A stretch of 64,000 bases of DNA from Phycisphaerales bacterium (GTDB lineage Bacteria; Planctomycetota; Phycisphaerae; Phycisphaerales; UBA1924). This document shows positions 25,722-35,768 of this stretch, piece after piece. The stretch is taken from the NCBI GenBank assembly GCA_027019265.1, contig JALUWX010000119.1, forward strand, positions 62,001 through 126,000, in the 5' to 3' direction. Position numbers and translations under genes: made by a program. Under the pieces are notes generated by a model. It was not told the DNA's origin, did no database searches, and was given only the letters and a program-made list of their open reading frames with translations. Within the stretch, counting starts at the first letter, position 1. Every line of letters starts with the position of its first letter.

Positions 25722-28700
25722 ATGCCCAGACGCGACGACGTGCGGACCATCCTCCTCATCGGATCCGGACCCATCGTCATCGGACAAGGCTGCGAGTTCG
25801 ATTACTCGGGGACCCAGGCGTGCAAAGCGCTGAAGGACGAGGGGTACCGGGTCGTCCTGGTCAACTCGAACCCGGCGACGATCATGACGGATCCGGCGAT
25901 GAGCGACCGGACGTACATCGAGCCCATCACCCCCGAATCCGTCCGGAAGATCATCGAGAAGGAGCGCGAGCTCGGGACCCCGATCGATGCGGTCCTCCCC
26001 ACCCTGGGGGGACAGACGGCGCTGAACTGCGCGTGCGAGCTCCACGACCAGGGTGTCTTCGAACAGTTCGGGATTGAGATGATCGGCGCGGACCGGAAGG
26101 TCATCCATCGCGCGGAGGATCGCAAAGCGTTCTCCGACATCTGTCACGAGATCGGGCTCGCGACCCCCGAATCGCGCACGTGCGAGACTCTCGAAGAAGC
26201 TGAAGCGTTCGTCGAGACGATCGGGCTCCCGGCGATCGTGCGCCCCGCGTTCACACTCGGGGGATGGGGCGGGGGGATCGCGTATAACCGCGCCGAGTTC
26301 GAGGAGCTGGTGACGCGCGGGATCAACGCTTCGATGATCAACCAGATCCAGGTCGATCGTTCGCTCATCGGGTGGAAGGAATACGAGCTCGAGGTCGTCC
26401 GGGACAAGAACGACAACTGCGTCATCGTGTGCTCGATCGAGAACATCGATGCGATGGGTGTGCACACGGGGGACTCGATCACCGTCGCGCCCCAGATGAC
26501 CTTGACGGACAAGGAATACCAGAAGCTCCGTGATGCTTCCCTCGCGATCATGCGCTCGGTCGGGGTGGAGACGGGTGGGTCGAACGTGCAGTTCGCTGTG
26601 AACCCGAACCCGGAGCGCCCGAGCGACGGGTCCGAGCCCCCGTTCGAGTTTGTGGTGATCGAGATGAACCCGCGCGTGTCGCGTTCGTCGGCGCTGGCGT
26701 CGAAGGCGACGGGCTTCCCGATCGCGAAGATCGCGGCGAAGCTCGCTGTGGGGTACACGCTCGACGAACTCCGCAACGACATCACGGGGACGACAAGCGC
26801 GTGCTTCGAGCCGACGATCGATTACGTCGTGACGAAAATGCCGCGATGGACGTTCGAGAAGTTCCCGGAAGCGGACGAGACCCTGACGACCCAGATGAAG
26901 TCCGTCGGGGAGGGGATGGCGATCGGGCGCACCTTCAAGGAATCGCTCCAGAAGGTCATCCGCTCGATGGAGGTCAAACGCTTCGGGCTCGGGCTCGACA
27001 AGAACGATGCGTGGCTCAACGCGCAGTCCCCCGACGCGGACGATGAAGCGAAAGCCGCTTGGCCGATCGACAACGACAAGCTCATCCGGAAGCTGAGTGT
27101 TCCGTCGCAGGGCCGACTGTACTACGTTCGCTATGCGTACAAGATGGGGTGGACGACGGCGCAGATCCACGAGCACACGAGAATCGATCCGTTCTTCCTG
27201 AATCAGATGCGCGAGCTTGTCGAGTTCGAGGACGAACTGGTCGGCGCGGGATCGCTCGAGAACGTGAGCTCCGAGCTGATGCAACGCGCGAAGTCGCTCG
27301 GGTACTCCGATCCGCAGCTCGCGCAGCTGTACCTAGGCGCGATCACGACGGAGACGATCCTCCAGGTCCGCGCGACGCGCGATGCGCTCGGGGTTCGGGC
27401 CGTGTTCAAGTGCGTGGATACCTGCGCTGCTGAGTTCGAAGCGATCACCCCCTACTACTACTCGACGTACCAGCGCGGGCACCGGATGGTTGATGAGAGC
27501 GGGACGGTCCGCGAAGTCGGACCCGAGTGCGAGCTGCGCGAACGTCTGCTCAACGATCCGGACAACAAGGAGAAGGTCGTCATCCTCGGGGGTGGTCCGA
27601 ACCGGATCGGTCAGGGGATCGAGTTCGATTACTGCTGTGTCCACGCCGCGATGAGCGCCCGCGCCCTCGGGCACGATGCGGTCATGATCAACTCCAACCC
27701 CGAGACCGTCTCGACGGACTACGACACGAGCGACCTGCTCTTCTTCGAGCCCCTCACCCTCGAGGACGTCCTCAACGTCATCGAGCGACTCAACGGCGAT
27801 CACCTCAAGCCCGACCCCTCCAACCCCGGGCTCGTCATGGGCGCGATCGTCCAGTTCGGGGGGCAGACCCCGCTGAACCTCGCGCACGGGATGTCCAGCG
27901 CGGGGGTCCCCATGCTCGGGACCTCGATCGATGCGATCGATCGCGCGGAGGACCGGGACCGGTTCGACCAGCTCTTGACGACCCTCGATCTCAAACGCCC
28001 CGGGTCGGGGATCGCGCGTTCGATCGATCAGGCCGTCGAGATCGCGAAGGGGATCGGGTACCCCGTGCTCGTCCGTCCGTCGTACGTGCTGGGTGGGCGG
28101 GGGATGGAGATCTGTCCGGACGAGAAGGCGCTGCGTCACTACATGACGACGGCCGTCGATGTGTCGGGGCTCGATGACGCGCCGATCCTGATCGATCACT
28201 TCCTCGACAGCGCCACGGAGCTCGATGTCGATGTCGTCGCGGACTACGGGAACTCGGACACACCCAAAGCGCTCGTCTGCGCCGTGATGGAGCACATCGA
28301 GCAGGCCGGGGTCCACTCGGGGGACTCGACGTGCATGATCCCGACGACGACGCTGCGCCAAGCGATCCTTGACGAGGTGAAGGACACCGCGCGGAAGCTC
28401 GCGAAGGAGCTCGGGGTGTGCGGGCTCATGAACGTCCAGATGGCGATCAAAGACGACGAGGTCTACATCATCGAAGTGAACCCCCGCGCCTCGCGCACGG
28501 TTCCGTACGTCGGGAAAGCGAAGAACACTCCGTGGGCTTCCATCGCCGCTCGCGCGATGATGGGGGTCTCGCTGACGGAGCAGAGCGCCAAGGAGATCCC
28601 CGACGCGGGGTTCTACGCCGTCAAGGCGCCCGTGTTCCCGTTCCGGAAGTTCCCGGGCGTGGACTTCGTGCTGGGTCCGGAGATGCGTTCAACGGGCGAG

Positions 28701-29204
28701 GTGATGGGGGTCGATGTCTCGCTCGCGATCGCGTACCTCAAAGCGCTCGAGTCCTCCGGGACCACGCTCCCCAAGGAAGGCGGAGTGTTCGTCTCCGTCC
28801 GGAAACAGGACAAGGACGCGATGACCCCCATCGTGCGATCACTGATGGCGATGGGGTTCACGGTGTACACCACCCAGGGGACGGCCGATACCCTCTCGAA
28901 GCACGGGCTCCGACCCAAAGTGCTCCAGAAGATCCAGGCCGGGGCGCGTCCGAACGTGATCGATCTCATGCAGAACGGGGACATCGATCTCGTGATCAAC
29001 ACCCCGACACGGACGGGTTGGCAGACCGACGAGGGTCGGATCCGCGCGACGGCCGTCCGTTTGGGGATCCCCATGATCACGACAGCGACGGCTGCTGGTC
29101 AGGCGATCCACGCGATCGAGTCGCTCCGGGCCGGATTCTGGGGTGTCAGTGCCCTTCAGGACCTCGCAAAGTCCGAATCTGCGGCTCCCGTCAGTTCCAT
29201 ATAA
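25722..29204 (+). CDS. carB: Carbamoyl-phosphate synthase large subunit
   Basis: CarB makes carbamoyl phosphate for pyrimidine and arginine synthesis from ammonia (supplied by CarA), bicarbonate and two ATP. The 1160-residue protein has the duplicated ATP-grasp architecture. The first half opens with [28 protein letters not shown] and contains [27 protein letters not shown]. The second opens with [24 protein letters not shown] and contains [18 protein letters not shown]. The C-terminal MGS-like allosteric domain includes [29 protein letters not shown]. It is about 90 residues longer than the E. coli enzyme (1073), mostly in small loops. The track start at 25551 lies in the promoter region; ATG 25722 begins [17 protein letters not shown]. 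carA is not in the window. Confidence 0.98.
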   Translation: MPRRDDVRTILLIGSGPIVIGQGCEFDYSGTQACKALKDEGYRVVLVNSNPATIMTDPAMSDRTYIEPITPESVRKIIEKERELGTPIDAVLPTLGGQTALNCACELHDQGVFEQFGIEMIGADRKVIHRAEDRKAFSDICHEIGLATPESRTCETLEEAEAFVETIGLPAIVRPAFTLGGWGGGIAYNRAEFEELVTRGINASMINQIQVDRSLIGWKEYELEVVRDKNDNCVIVCSIENIDAMGVHTGDSITVAPQMTLTDKEYQKLRDASLAIMRSVGVETGGSNVQFAVNPNPERPSDGSEPPFEFVVIEMNPRVSRSSALASKATGFPIAKIAAKLAVGYTLDELRNDITGTTSACFEPTIDYVVTKMPRWTFEKFPEADETLTTQMKSVGEGMAIGRTFKESLQKVIRSMEVKRFGLGLDKNDAWLNAQSPDADDEAKAAWPIDNDKLIRKLSVPSQGRLYYVRYAYKMGWTTAQIHEHTRIDPFFLNQMRELVEFEDELVGAGSLENVSSELMQRAKSLGYSDPQLAQLYLGAITTETILQVRATRDALGVRAVFKCVDTCAAEFEAITPYYYSTYQRGHRMVDESGTVREVGPECELRERLLNDPDNKEKVVILGGGPNRIGQGIEFDYCCVHAAMSARALGHDAVMINSNPETVSTDYDTSDLLFFEPLTLEDVLNVIERLNGDHLKPDPSNPGLVMGAIVQFGGQTPLNLAHGMSSAGVPMLGTSIDAIDRAEDRDRFDQLLTTLDLKRPGSGIARSIDQAVEIAKGIGYPVLVRPSYVLGGRGMEICPDEKALRHYMTTAVDVSGLDDAPILIDHFLDSATELDVDVVADYGNSDTPKALVCAVMEHIEQAGVHSGDSTCMIPTTTLRQAILDEVKDTARKLAKELGVCGLMNVQMAIKDDEVYIIEVNPRASRTVPYVGKAKNTPWASIAARAMMGVSLTEQSAKEIPDAGFYAVKAPVFPFRKFPGVDFVLGPEMRSTGEVMGVDVSLAIAYLKALESSGTTLPKEGGVFVSVRKQDKDAMTPIVRSLMAMGFTVYTTQGTADTLSKHGLRPKVLQKIQAGARPNVIDLMQNGDIDLVINTPTRTGWQTDEGRIRATAVRLGIPMITTATAAGQAIHAIESLRAGFWGVSALQDLAKSESAAPVSSI

Positions 29205-29290
29205 ACAAGTGAACACTATCTGAATACCCACTTGTCGCAATTCTCTTGTGCAACACGCGGGATGTGTGGTAGTTTGTTCGTCGCGATACC

Positions 29291-29317
29291 CTGTGCCGAC
29301 TTCTGGAGACGGCACAG
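29291..29317. terminator. Hairpin downstream of carB, stem 8 bp
   Basis: CTGTGCCG and CGGCACAG form a perfect 8-bp stem with an 11-base loop. It lies 87 bases past the carB stop between convergent genes. There is no U-tract, so a rho-type or structural terminator is more likely than an intrinsic one. Confidence 0.4.
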
Positions 29318-29325
29318 TTCATTGC

Positions 29326-29355
29326 CGATCGTGAGGGCTTCCGCCCTTGCGATCG
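29326..29355. terminator. Second hairpin downstream of carB
   Basis: CGATCG ... CGATCG encloses AGGGC-TTCC-GCCCT, giving a 6-bp outer stem, a 2-by-2 internal mismatch and a 5-bp inner stem with a TTCC tetraloop. It follows the first hairpin by eight bases. Function is inferred from position. Confidence 0.4.
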
Positions 29356-29393
29356 CTTGTCGGGTTCAGGGCAGGGGTTCCCTCCTCGTGCGC

Positions 29394-30350
29394 TCATGAG
29401 CGCGCGTTGAGATTCGAAGCCGTGAACACGCTCGCTGTTGCGTCACGTTCCCACTGATGCGCCGGCCCGGCTTTCGACTCATAGAAATCCCAGAGCTCGA
29501 ACCAGTACGCACGGAACTTGTGTTCCCCGAACGGCTCGTAGTGCGCGCCGAGCTGCTTGTACAACTGCGCGTCCGTCCCGTCCATCCCAAGAACGGACTT
29601 GGCATGTCGGATCGACTCGGTGTCGAGCGCGAGGCGCGAGTAGCGACCCATGAGCTGCATGATGTTGCCCGCCGCGTAGGGACCGATCCCGGGGAGGGTC
29701 AGGAGAAAGGTGAACGCTTCCTCGTCGGTTGCTTTGGTTTCGAGCCACTCGACATCGACCGAACCCTTCGCGAAGAGCTTCGCGAGCTCGACGATGCGCG
29801 TGTCCCGGTACCCGACCCGGCAACGGGCGCGGAGCGTGCCGGGCTTGATCCGCGCGAGCTTCTTCGGGGTCGGGAATCCCCGGGCTCCGGAGACGGCCTT
29901 GCGCCCGCAGACCTCGCAGATCCGGGTGTTCATATGGACCGTGGATGGCCAGGTCACGTTGCAGCTCGTGACCGTCTTGATCACGTCCTCGAACAAAGTC
30001 GGGGAGCGGAAGAGCCGCGCCCGTCCATCGCGTTTCCATCGCGGATCAACCCTGTGGAATGCGCGGACATCCTTGGCGCTCGTGTCCAGACTGAGCATGC
30101 GTGTGATTTGGGTCCGCGCGTGGGCTTGCTCGGTGCGCGAGAGAGCGCGATCGAAGCGAGCCCGGAGCTTCCCCGAGTCGAGCTGTGTGATCGTGCAGGC
30201 GCTGGGGCCGTCGTCGAGTTCGAGGACCCGGAGCATGCGCGAGCGGGGGACGTCCCAGTGGTTGGGCGCGAGGAGGAAGTAGCCGTAGGAACAGACGTCA
30301 CGTGCGAGGTCGTAGTCGCGCGGGGTGTTGATGTTCAGAATCGTGCCCAT
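29394..30350 (-). CDS. HhH-GPD DNA glycosylase (AlkA/OGG1-like)
   Basis: The 318-residue product has a C-terminal helix-hairpin-helix base-excision domain: LLTLPGIGPYAAGNIMQLMGRYSRLALDTESIRHAK, with the HhH hairpin (PGIGPYAA) and the catalytic Asp (ALDTES, where AlkA/OGG1 keep P.D..V). The N-terminal part has the beta-rich look of the AlkA/OGG1 family, and IKTVTSCNVTW lies where these enzymes bind DNA. It should excise alkylated or oxidised bases. ATG 30350 is preferred; the track's 56-residue extension runs through the divergent protease promoter. A CEVC pair is present but no full four-Cys Fe-S cluster is seen. Confidence 0.82.
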   Translation of the reverse strand: MGTILNINTPRDYDLARDVCSYGYFLLAPNHWDVPRSRMLRVLELDDGPSACTITQLDSGKLRARFDRALSRTEQAHARTQITRMLSLDTSAKDVRAFHRVDPRWKRDGRARLFRSPTLFEDVIKTVTSCNVTWPSTVHMNTRICEVCGRKAVSGARGFPTPKKLARIKPGTLRARCRVGYRDTRIVELAKLFAKGSVDVEWLETKATDEEAFTFLLTLPGIGPYAAGNIMQLMGRYSRLALDTESIRHAKSVLGMDGTDAQLYKQLGAHYEPFGEHKFRAYWFELWDFYESKAGPAHQWERDATASVFTASNLNARS

Positions 30351-30417
30351 GGGTGCGGATCCTATGATCGTCGAATCGGTACGACACACGACGTGAGATG
30401 ACACCCAAGCGGAGCCC

Positions 30418-31908
30418 GTGATGACCCGAACCCAGTCCCTGTTTGTTTCCCTCCTGATCGCGCTCGTCGCGCTGAGCACGAACGTTTCCGCGCAGGAGGT
30501 CCGTGACTCGGTCGTCAAGATTTTCGCGACCTATCGGGGTCCGGACTTTGGGCGTCCCTGGACCAAGCTCCCCCCCCAGGAACTCTCGGGAACGGGGTTT
30601 GTCATCGAGGGTGATCGGATCCTCACGAACGCGCACGTCGTCGAGCAGACGAACCGGATCTATGTGCAGCCACCGAACAGCGCGGACAAACTCCGCGCGG
30701 AAGTGATCGGGATCTCCCAAGCGATGGACCTCGCTGTCATCCGGATCAGGAAGGACTCGGAGCGTGACGAGTTCCACGCAAGCCATCCTCATCTCGAGAT
30801 CGCGGACGCGCTCCCCTCGATCGGATCGACGGTCCAAGCGATCGGGTACCCGATGGGTGGGGAGCAGGTCTCGATCACCGAGGGTGTCGTCTCGCGCATC
30901 GAGTACGCCGACTACAACATGGACACCCAGGGGCTCCGGATCCAGGTCGATGCGGCCCTCAACCACGGGAACTCCGGAGGACCCGTGATCCTCGACGGCA
31001 AAGTCACGGGGGTCGTCTTCTCCGGGATCGAGTTCGCGGAGAACATCGGGTACGTCATCCCATCCGAAGAGGTCCATCTGTTCCTCGAGGACATCGAGGA
31101 CGGGTCGTACGACGGGCAGCCCCGTCTGTACGACGCGCGGTTCCAGACCTGCGAGAGCGACTCGCTCCGTGACTACCTCGGGCTCGAGCGCGAGCAAACG
31201 GGGATCGTCTACACCCGCGCGGACGACGACTCGGACCTCCCGCTCAAGCATTGGGACGTGCTTGACAGGATCGGGGATTACGACATCGACAACGCGGGGC
31301 TCGTGACGAGCGATGATGATCTGCGCTTGCACTGGCGCTACTTCATCCGTGAACTCGCGGATGATGGATCCATCCCCGTCACGGTGATCCGGGACGGCGA
31401 AGAGGTTTCGCTCTCGCTCCCCGTGACCAACCAACGCGACGATCTCGTGCCCTGGATCGGGGACGGGTACCCCGAGTACTTCATCGTCGGCCCGATGATC
31501 TTCACCCCCGTCCGGCGCGAGCATTTCTATGAGCTGTATCTCGGGTACGGGATCGTGGACGGCTCGCCCGTCGGGCTGCGCATCAACGACGAACGCGAGT
31601 TTGAAGGGGAGGAGTACGTCGTCCTCGCCGGACCCATGCTCCCCCACCCCATCACCAAGGGCTACGAGATTCTCGGGAACCCGACCATCAAGTCCGTCAA
31701 CGGCGAGAAGGTCACATCCCTCGCGCACCTCGTCGAGCTCGTCCGGGACAACGACGAAAGCTCGATCATCTTCGAGTTCTACGACCGATCCCAGGAGACC
31801 CTCGTCTTCAACGCGCAGGACCTGATCGACTCCACGGAGGAGGTCCTCGAGGACAACTCCATCCGTGACCAAGGCTCCGATCGGTTCATGGACATCTGGG
31901 AGGAGTGA
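30418..31908 (+). CDS. Deg/HtrA-type serine protease with PDZ-like C-terminus
   Basis: The 496-residue product has a signal peptide (LFVSLLIALVALSTNVSAQ) and a trypsin-fold domain with the triad His72 (TNAHVVE), Asp103 (AMDLAVIRI) and Ser185 (NHGNSGGPVI). The stretch IEYADYNMDTQGLRIQVDAALNHGNSGGP resembles the Deg9/Deg10 branch known from plants and some bacteria rather than classic DegP. The remaining 250 residues contain at least one PDZ-like segment (ILGNPTIKSVNGEKVTSLAHLVELVRDN). It should act in the periplasm or another non-cytoplasmic compartment in protein quality control. The stop overlaps the cupin gene start by one base (TGATG). Confidence 0.88.
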   Translation: MMTRTQSLFVSLLIALVALSTNVSAQEVRDSVVKIFATYRGPDFGRPWTKLPPQELSGTGFVIEGDRILTNAHVVEQTNRIYVQPPNSADKLRAEVIGISQAMDLAVIRIRKDSERDEFHASHPHLEIADALPSIGSTVQAIGYPMGGEQVSITEGVVSRIEYADYNMDTQGLRIQVDAALNHGNSGGPVILDGKVTGVVFSGIEFAENIGYVIPSEEVHLFLEDIEDGSYDGQPRLYDARFQTCESDSLRDYLGLEREQTGIVYTRADDDSDLPLKHWDVLDRIGDYDIDNAGLVTSDDDLRLHWRYFIRELADDGSIPVTVIRDGEEVSLSLPVTNQRDDLVPWIGDGYPEYFIVGPMIFTPVRREHFYELYLGYGIVDGSPVGLRINDEREFEGEEYVVLAGPMLPHPITKGYEILGNPTIKSVNGEKVTSLAHLVELVRDNDESSIIFEFYDRSQETLVFNAQDLIDSTEEVLEDNSIRDQGSDRFMDIWEE

Positions 31909-32288
31909 TGAGCACACAGCACGACCCGGGTGTCGTCAATCTGCGGGACAAGCTCGCGCGTTTCGATGAGACCTGGACCCCCAAACTCATCGGCGCGCTC
32001 AACGGGCAGCTCGTCAAGCTCGCGAAACTCGAGGGCGAGCTCATGTGGCACGCGCACGAGGATGAGGACGAGCTGTTCCTTGTCCTCGAAGGCGAGCTCA
32101 CGATCCAGCTGCGCGATCGGGACGATGTGCACCTCAAGGTGGGGGACATGTACATCGTCCCCAAAGGGGTCGAGCACAACCCCGTGACCACCACGGGCGC
32201 GTCGGTGCTGTTGTTCGAGCCCGAAGCGACGAAGCACACGGGTGAGCACATGACCGAGCGCACGGTCATCGATCAGCAGTGGATCTGA
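31908..32288 (+). CDS. Small cupin-domain protein
   Basis: The 126-residue product is a single cupin barrel. Motif 1 reads WHAHEDEDELFLVLEGELTI, with His, His and Glu in the metal-binding positions, and motif 2 reads GDMYIVPKGVEHNPV with the last His. Such stand-alone cupins include isomerases, dioxygenases and sensors; the substrate is unknown. ATG 31908 overlaps the protease stop (TGATG) and follows GGGAGGAG; the track uses the GTG one codon earlier. The overlap indicates translational coupling. Confidence 0.85.
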   Translation: MSTQHDPGVVNLRDKLARFDETWTPKLIGALNGQLVKLAKLEGELMWHAHEDEDELFLVLEGELTIQLRDRDDVHLKVGDMYIVPKGVEHNPVTTTGASVLLFEPEATKHTGEHMTERTVIDQQWI

Positions 32289-32292
32289 ATGA

Positions 32293-32949
32293 TCAGTCCT
32301 GCTCGGGGACGCGCATCAGGATGGTGCAGTCATGCCCGCGCAGGTGGTCGTGGCTCATCCGCACGAGCGGGGTCCGATCCAGCGCCCAGTCCAGCATCCG
32401 GACCGTGTCGAAACGGACGGCCGGCGGATGCGCGGGGGTCCGTGCTTTGTCCATCCGATCCGAGAGGAAGTTGAACACCAAGCGCCCGCGCCCCGCGCGT
32501 TCGAGCGCGTTGTAGTACCGATCCAGCACGTCGATCGCTTGATCCATCGGGAGGGTGTTGAGCGATCCCGAGAACACGAAGACCTCCGCGCCCCCGTGCT
32601 CGACGAGCTGCTGCGCCAGATCCGTCTCGCTCACGAAATCGTGGCGCGACATGACCCCATCGACTTCCAGCTCCGACGCGCGGGCGCACGCGAGCTCCGC
32701 CATCTGGGGCACCCCCTCGATCCCGAGGTACCGATCCGGGAGGTTGTCCCGGTCCTGGAGGTACACGAGCAGGTCCGCGACCCCGCACCCGATGTCCGCG
32801 AGCACCTTGCCCTTGGGGCGCGCGAAGCGCTCGATGACCCGGAACCGGCGTTTCTGCGCGTCGCGCGAGAGCCAGAGCTGGGACTCGAACCCCGCGCCCA
32901 TCTGGCGCACCGCGTCGGTGTACGGATCGAGGTACGGAGTCTCGCTCAT
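32293..32949 (-). CDS. Class I SAM-dependent methyltransferase
   Basis: The 218-residue product has the SAM-binding glycine motif VLADIGCGVADLLVYL near residue 50 and an acidic YLGIEGVP at the end of strand beta-2. The later SGSLNTLPMDQAIDVLDRYYNAL and GRLVFNFLSDRM fit the rest of the Rossmann methyltransferase fold. The substrate is unknown. It lies 21 bases downstream of the PfkB gene in the same direction and its stop faces the cupin gene at four bases. Confidence 0.8.
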   Translation of the reverse strand: MSETPYLDPYTDAVRQMGAGFESQLWLSRDAQKRRFRVIERFARPKGKVLADIGCGVADLLVYLQDRDNLPDRYLGIEGVPQMAELACARASELEVDGVMSRHDFVSETDLAQQLVEHGGAEVFVFSGSLNTLPMDQAIDVLDRYYNALERAGRGRLVFNFLSDRMDKARTPAHPPAVRFDTVRMLDWALDRTPLVRMSHDHLRGHDCTILMRVPEQD

Positions 32950-32970
32950 GGGATTCCGATCAAACTCGCC

Positions 32971-33894
32971 TTAGGTGGCGAGGTGCATCATCTTCGCGTA
33001 GTCGTTGAAGCGGGCATGGACATCGTCGATCGTCAAGCCCTGGAGGCGCTCGAGCGAGAACGACTCGACGTTGAACGACGCGAGGATCGTCCCGTGCGCC
33101 ATCGCATCACGGACGGCGCTGTACGAACCGGGATCGTTCCCGCCGGCGACGGCCAGACGCCCCATCAGACCCCCGGCGAAGGTATCACCCGCGCCCGTGG
33201 GATCGACAACTTGCTCGGTCGGGTACGCCGGGAGCGCCGCGAGCCCGTCCTTGTGGACCAGGATCGACCCGTGCTCGCCCTTCTTGATGACCACGAAGCG
33301 GGGTCCGAGTTCGAGCAGGTGCTTCCCGGCCGTCACGGGGTTCCGATGACCCGTGAACTGCTCCGCTTCGTCGAAGTTCAGGACCAACCCGTCGATCTTC
33401 CCGAGGAGCTGGGTCAGCTCGGGCTTCGCGATGTCGATCCAGAGATTCATCGTGTCCGCGACGCTCAGCTTGACGTTGTCGAGCTGATCGAGCATCCCGA
33501 TCTGGACCATGGGGTGGGAGTTCGCGAGGAACACGAACTCGGAGTCCTTGTACGACTCGGGCACGGGAGGCGGCGCTTCTTCGAGGATCCCCAGCTCCGT
33601 GAAGAGGGTCTCCCGATCGTCCATGTTGTCCATGTACTTCCCGCCCCAACGGAAGGTTTTGGACCCCGCGCGTTTCTCGAGCCCTTCGAGATCGATCCCC
33701 TTGAAGGAGGAGAGCGTGTCCATGAAGGAATCCGGGAAGTCGTCCCCGACGGCCGCGACGAGGCGCGGCTTCGCGTAGAACGACGACGCGGCGCAGAAGT
33801 ACACGGCCGAACCCCCGAGGAGGTCCTCACGACGACCCGCGCCGGGAGTCTCGACCGTATCAATACCGATGGTGCCTGTAACGATGAGATTCAT
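32971..33894 (-). CDS. PfkB-family sugar/nucleoside kinase
   Basis: The 307-residue product starts IVTGTIGIDTVETPGAGRREDLLGGSAVYFCAAS, which holds the N-terminal GG motif of the ribokinase fold, and ends with VVDPTGAGDTFAGGLMG, the PfkB signature with the catalytic Asp and the anion hole. It phosphorylates a sugar or nucleoside; similar proteins with a DTVETP start are often annotated only as sugar kinases. The methyltransferase gene follows it after 21 bases. A specific substrate cannot be assigned. Confidence 0.88.
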   Translation of the reverse strand: MNLIVTGTIGIDTVETPGAGRREDLLGGSAVYFCAASSFYAKPRLVAAVGDDFPDSFMDTLSSFKGIDLEGLEKRAGSKTFRWGGKYMDNMDDRETLFTELGILEEAPPPVPESYKDSEFVFLANSHPMVQIGMLDQLDNVKLSVADTMNLWIDIAKPELTQLLGKIDGLVLNFDEAEQFTGHRNPVTAGKHLLELGPRFVVIKKGEHGSILVHKDGLAALPAYPTEQVVDPTGAGDTFAGGLMGRLAVAGGNDPGSYSAVRDAMAHGTILASFNVESFSLERLQGLTIDDVHARFNDYAKMMHLAT

Positions 33895-33968
33895 GGTCGA
33901 TCATAGCGAGAACCCTGCAACCGATCGCCGTGTGAACTGTTCAATCATGAACGCAAAGGAGAACAGTC

Positions 33969-34883
33969 ATGACCCGAACCACCCGCGCGATGCGCGCCCG
34001 TTGTCTCGTGCTCCCCCTGATCCTCGCGCTCACGGGCGCGACCCAACGTGCGAGCGCGGACGAGTCCAGAACAGAACGAGCCGTGGAACGCGCGATCGAG
34101 CAGTACGTCCGTGCTCGGTATGAGGGGGATGTGGACACCCTCAAGTCCCGGGCGCACCACGACATCGCGCGCCGTGTCGTTACGGATCAGTACTGGGGAC
34201 GGCCGAGCGACGAATGGGTGCGCCCGATCTCGCACGATCACCTCGGGTTTTTCGGGACCGAGCACACGGATGCGCACCGGGACGACCCGGAGAACGGGCG
34301 CTGCGACATCGAGATCTTCGATCTGGAGGAACGGACGGCCAGCGCGGTCGTCGTGATGGATGACGCCGTCGATTACCTCCACATGATCTACTTCGACGGA
34401 CGATGGATCATCGGGGACTCGGCCGTCCTCTCACTTGATGACCCGGACGATGTCCCAGAACCCTCCACCGATGATGCGGAAACCATCGAGCGGATCGCGC
34501 GGGATTACTGCGTCGGGTTCTATGAAATCGACGGCGACAAGGTCCAGGACACCTGCCACCCGAGTCTGTCGAAGCGCTCCGTCGAGCACGCCCCGGATAC
34601 GGACTTCGATTTCTTGAGCGAGATCACGTGGGAGGAGATCCGGATCCTCGGGAACACGTTCAACCGCGGGTGGGGATTCGATCCTGATGTCAAGTGCGAG
34701 GTCGAGGTCTACGAGATCCGCGGGAACGTGGCAGCCGTCAAGATGACGGGGACCGTGTGGTTCGACTACTTCCACATGATGCGCGTCAACGGGGAGTGGA
34801 GCATCGTGAACATCATGTACGAGTCGCTCGACGAGTCTCGCTGGGTTGATGTCCCGGCGGATCATCGCTATCGGAACGGGTAA
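33969..34883 (+). CDS. Secreted protein with two tandem NTF2-like (lumazine-binding-like) domains
   Basis: The 304-residue product has a signal peptide (CLVLPLILALTGATQRASA) and two related domains of about 130 residues. Each starts with a helix (VERAIEQYVRARYEGD; IERIARDYCVGFYEIDGD) followed by an H...SKR/AR segment, and each ends with a strand pair of the form DYLHMIYFDGRWIIGDS / DYFHMMRVNGEWSIVNI. This pattern matches Lumazine_bd_2/SnoaL-type folds, so the protein arose by internal duplication. No catalytic residues can be assigned. It is convergent with the pqiB-like gene. Confidence 0.72.
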   Translation: MTRTTRAMRARCLVLPLILALTGATQRASADESRTERAVERAIEQYVRARYEGDVDTLKSRAHHDIARRVVTDQYWGRPSDEWVRPISHDHLGFFGTEHTDAHRDDPENGRCDIEIFDLEERTASAVVVMDDAVDYLHMIYFDGRWIIGDSAVLSLDDPDDVPEPSTDDAETIERIARDYCVGFYEIDGDKVQDTCHPSLSKRSVEHAPDTDFDFLSEITWEEIRILGNTFNRGWGFDPDVKCEVEVYEIRGNVAAVKMTGTVWFDYFHMMRVNGEWSIVNIMYESLDESRWVDVPADHRYRNG

Positions 34884-34886
34884 GAC

Positions 34887-35768
34887 TCAGGGCGCGCCGA
34901 GCTCGATCGCCGGGGACCACTCGAGCCATGAATCCTTGGGCTCGTCCTCGAGCTCGAAGATCTGGTTCGGAGCCGGTGCTTCGGGCTTGCGCGTTTCCGG
35001 GGTTGCGAACGAGACGGACGAGCTGAGCACGCTCTCAAGCGAGTCGGCTTGGACACTGAGCCCGCTGAATATCCCGAAATCGACACCGACACCCCCGGAG
35101 CGCCAGAACCGTGTGTCGCGACGGATCAACGGCGCATAGCGGGGCTGGATCTGGATCTCCACGAGCACGCGCGTCGAGTCGTGATCGAGTCGCGCGGAAC
35201 GGACCGCGCCGACCCGGATCTCTCGGTAGAGCACCGGTGCGCCAGTCTGCAATGTCCCGAGTCGATCCGTCGAGAGGGTCAGGATCAGAAGCGACTTCTC
35301 GCTCGGGTCGAGCACGGGCTCGCTCGAACGACCCTCGAACGCGCGGACCCGCGCCCCCGTCGGATCCCCGGGACGGAGCGCGATGTAGTTCGGGCCGATG
35401 AGCGTGTCGAGCCCAGAGACCTGCTGCAAGCTCAGCTGGGGGCGCACCACCCAGAACTCCGAACCCTCCACAGCGAGCGTGCCCGCGCTCGGATCGAGCT
35501 CGGCAGTCACGACGGCATGGTTCAGATCGAGCGACAACTCCACATCGCGCACGATCCCCACCCGGATCCCCCGGTGCACGATCTCAGAATCGGGCTCGAT
35601 CCCCTGCGCGTTGTCGAACGAGATCGTGATCATCGTCCCTCGGGTGCGGTTCACCTGCTGGTACACGACGTACCCGAGCACGACCAGCGCGATGAGCGGG
35701 ACGATCCAGGTGAACGAGAACCTTCGGCGCCGGACCTTCGCGCGGGGGATGGTGTCGGGCTCGCTCAT
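34887..35768 (-). CDS. PqiB-like MCE-domain protein (two MCE domains)
   Basis: The 293-residue product has an N-terminal membrane anchor (WIVPLIALVVLGYVVYQQV) and two MCE domains, about residues 42-136 (TISFDNAQGIEPDSEIVHRGIRVGIV) and 157-257 (LSTDRLGTLQTGAPVLYREIRVGAV). MCE proteins form hexameric rings or tubes that move lipids between membranes. E. coli PqiB has three MCE domains and a long coiled coil, so this is a shortened version. Its start overlaps the end of the upstream pqiA-like gene by four bases (ATGA). Confidence 0.86.
   Translation of the reverse strand: MSEPDTIPRAKVRRRRFSFTWIVPLIALVVLGYVVYQQVNRTRGTMITISFDNAQGIEPDSEIVHRGIRVGIVRDVELSLDLNHAVVTAELDPSAGTLAVEGSEFWVVRPQLSLQQVSGLDTLIGPNYIALRPGDPTGARVRAFEGRSSEPVLDPSEKSLLILTLSTDRLGTLQTGAPVLYREIRVGAVRSARLDHDSTRVLVEIQIQPRYAPLIRRDTRFWRSGGVGVDFGIFSGLSVQADSLESVLSSSVSFATPETRKPEAPAPNQIFELEDEPKDSWLEWSPAIELGAP

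Larger units (their letters stand above)
29205..29393. other. Structured convergent intergenic region after carB (possible sRNA or terminators)
   Basis: The first half is AT-rich for this genome (ATATAAACAAGTGAACACTA). The second half contains two hairpins, at 29291-29317 and 29326-29355, followed by the palindrome GCGCTCATGAGCGC at the stop of the convergent glycosylase gene. It probably ends transcription from both sides, although neither hairpin is followed by a T-tract. A small RNA is possible, with TTGTGC-18-TAGTTT as a weak promoter match ahead of the hairpins. Confidence 0.4.

Noticed and set aside
23702-26077. 791-codon plus-strand ORF across glmS and the carB start
   Set aside because: It is antisense to glmS and then out of frame in carB; no signatures and an Arg/Asp/Val-rich shadow composition.
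29205-29393. tRNA, SRP RNA or 6S RNA gene
   Set aside because: No cloverleaf, no SRP GGAAGCAG-type loop and no recognisable 6S bulge structure could be drawn.
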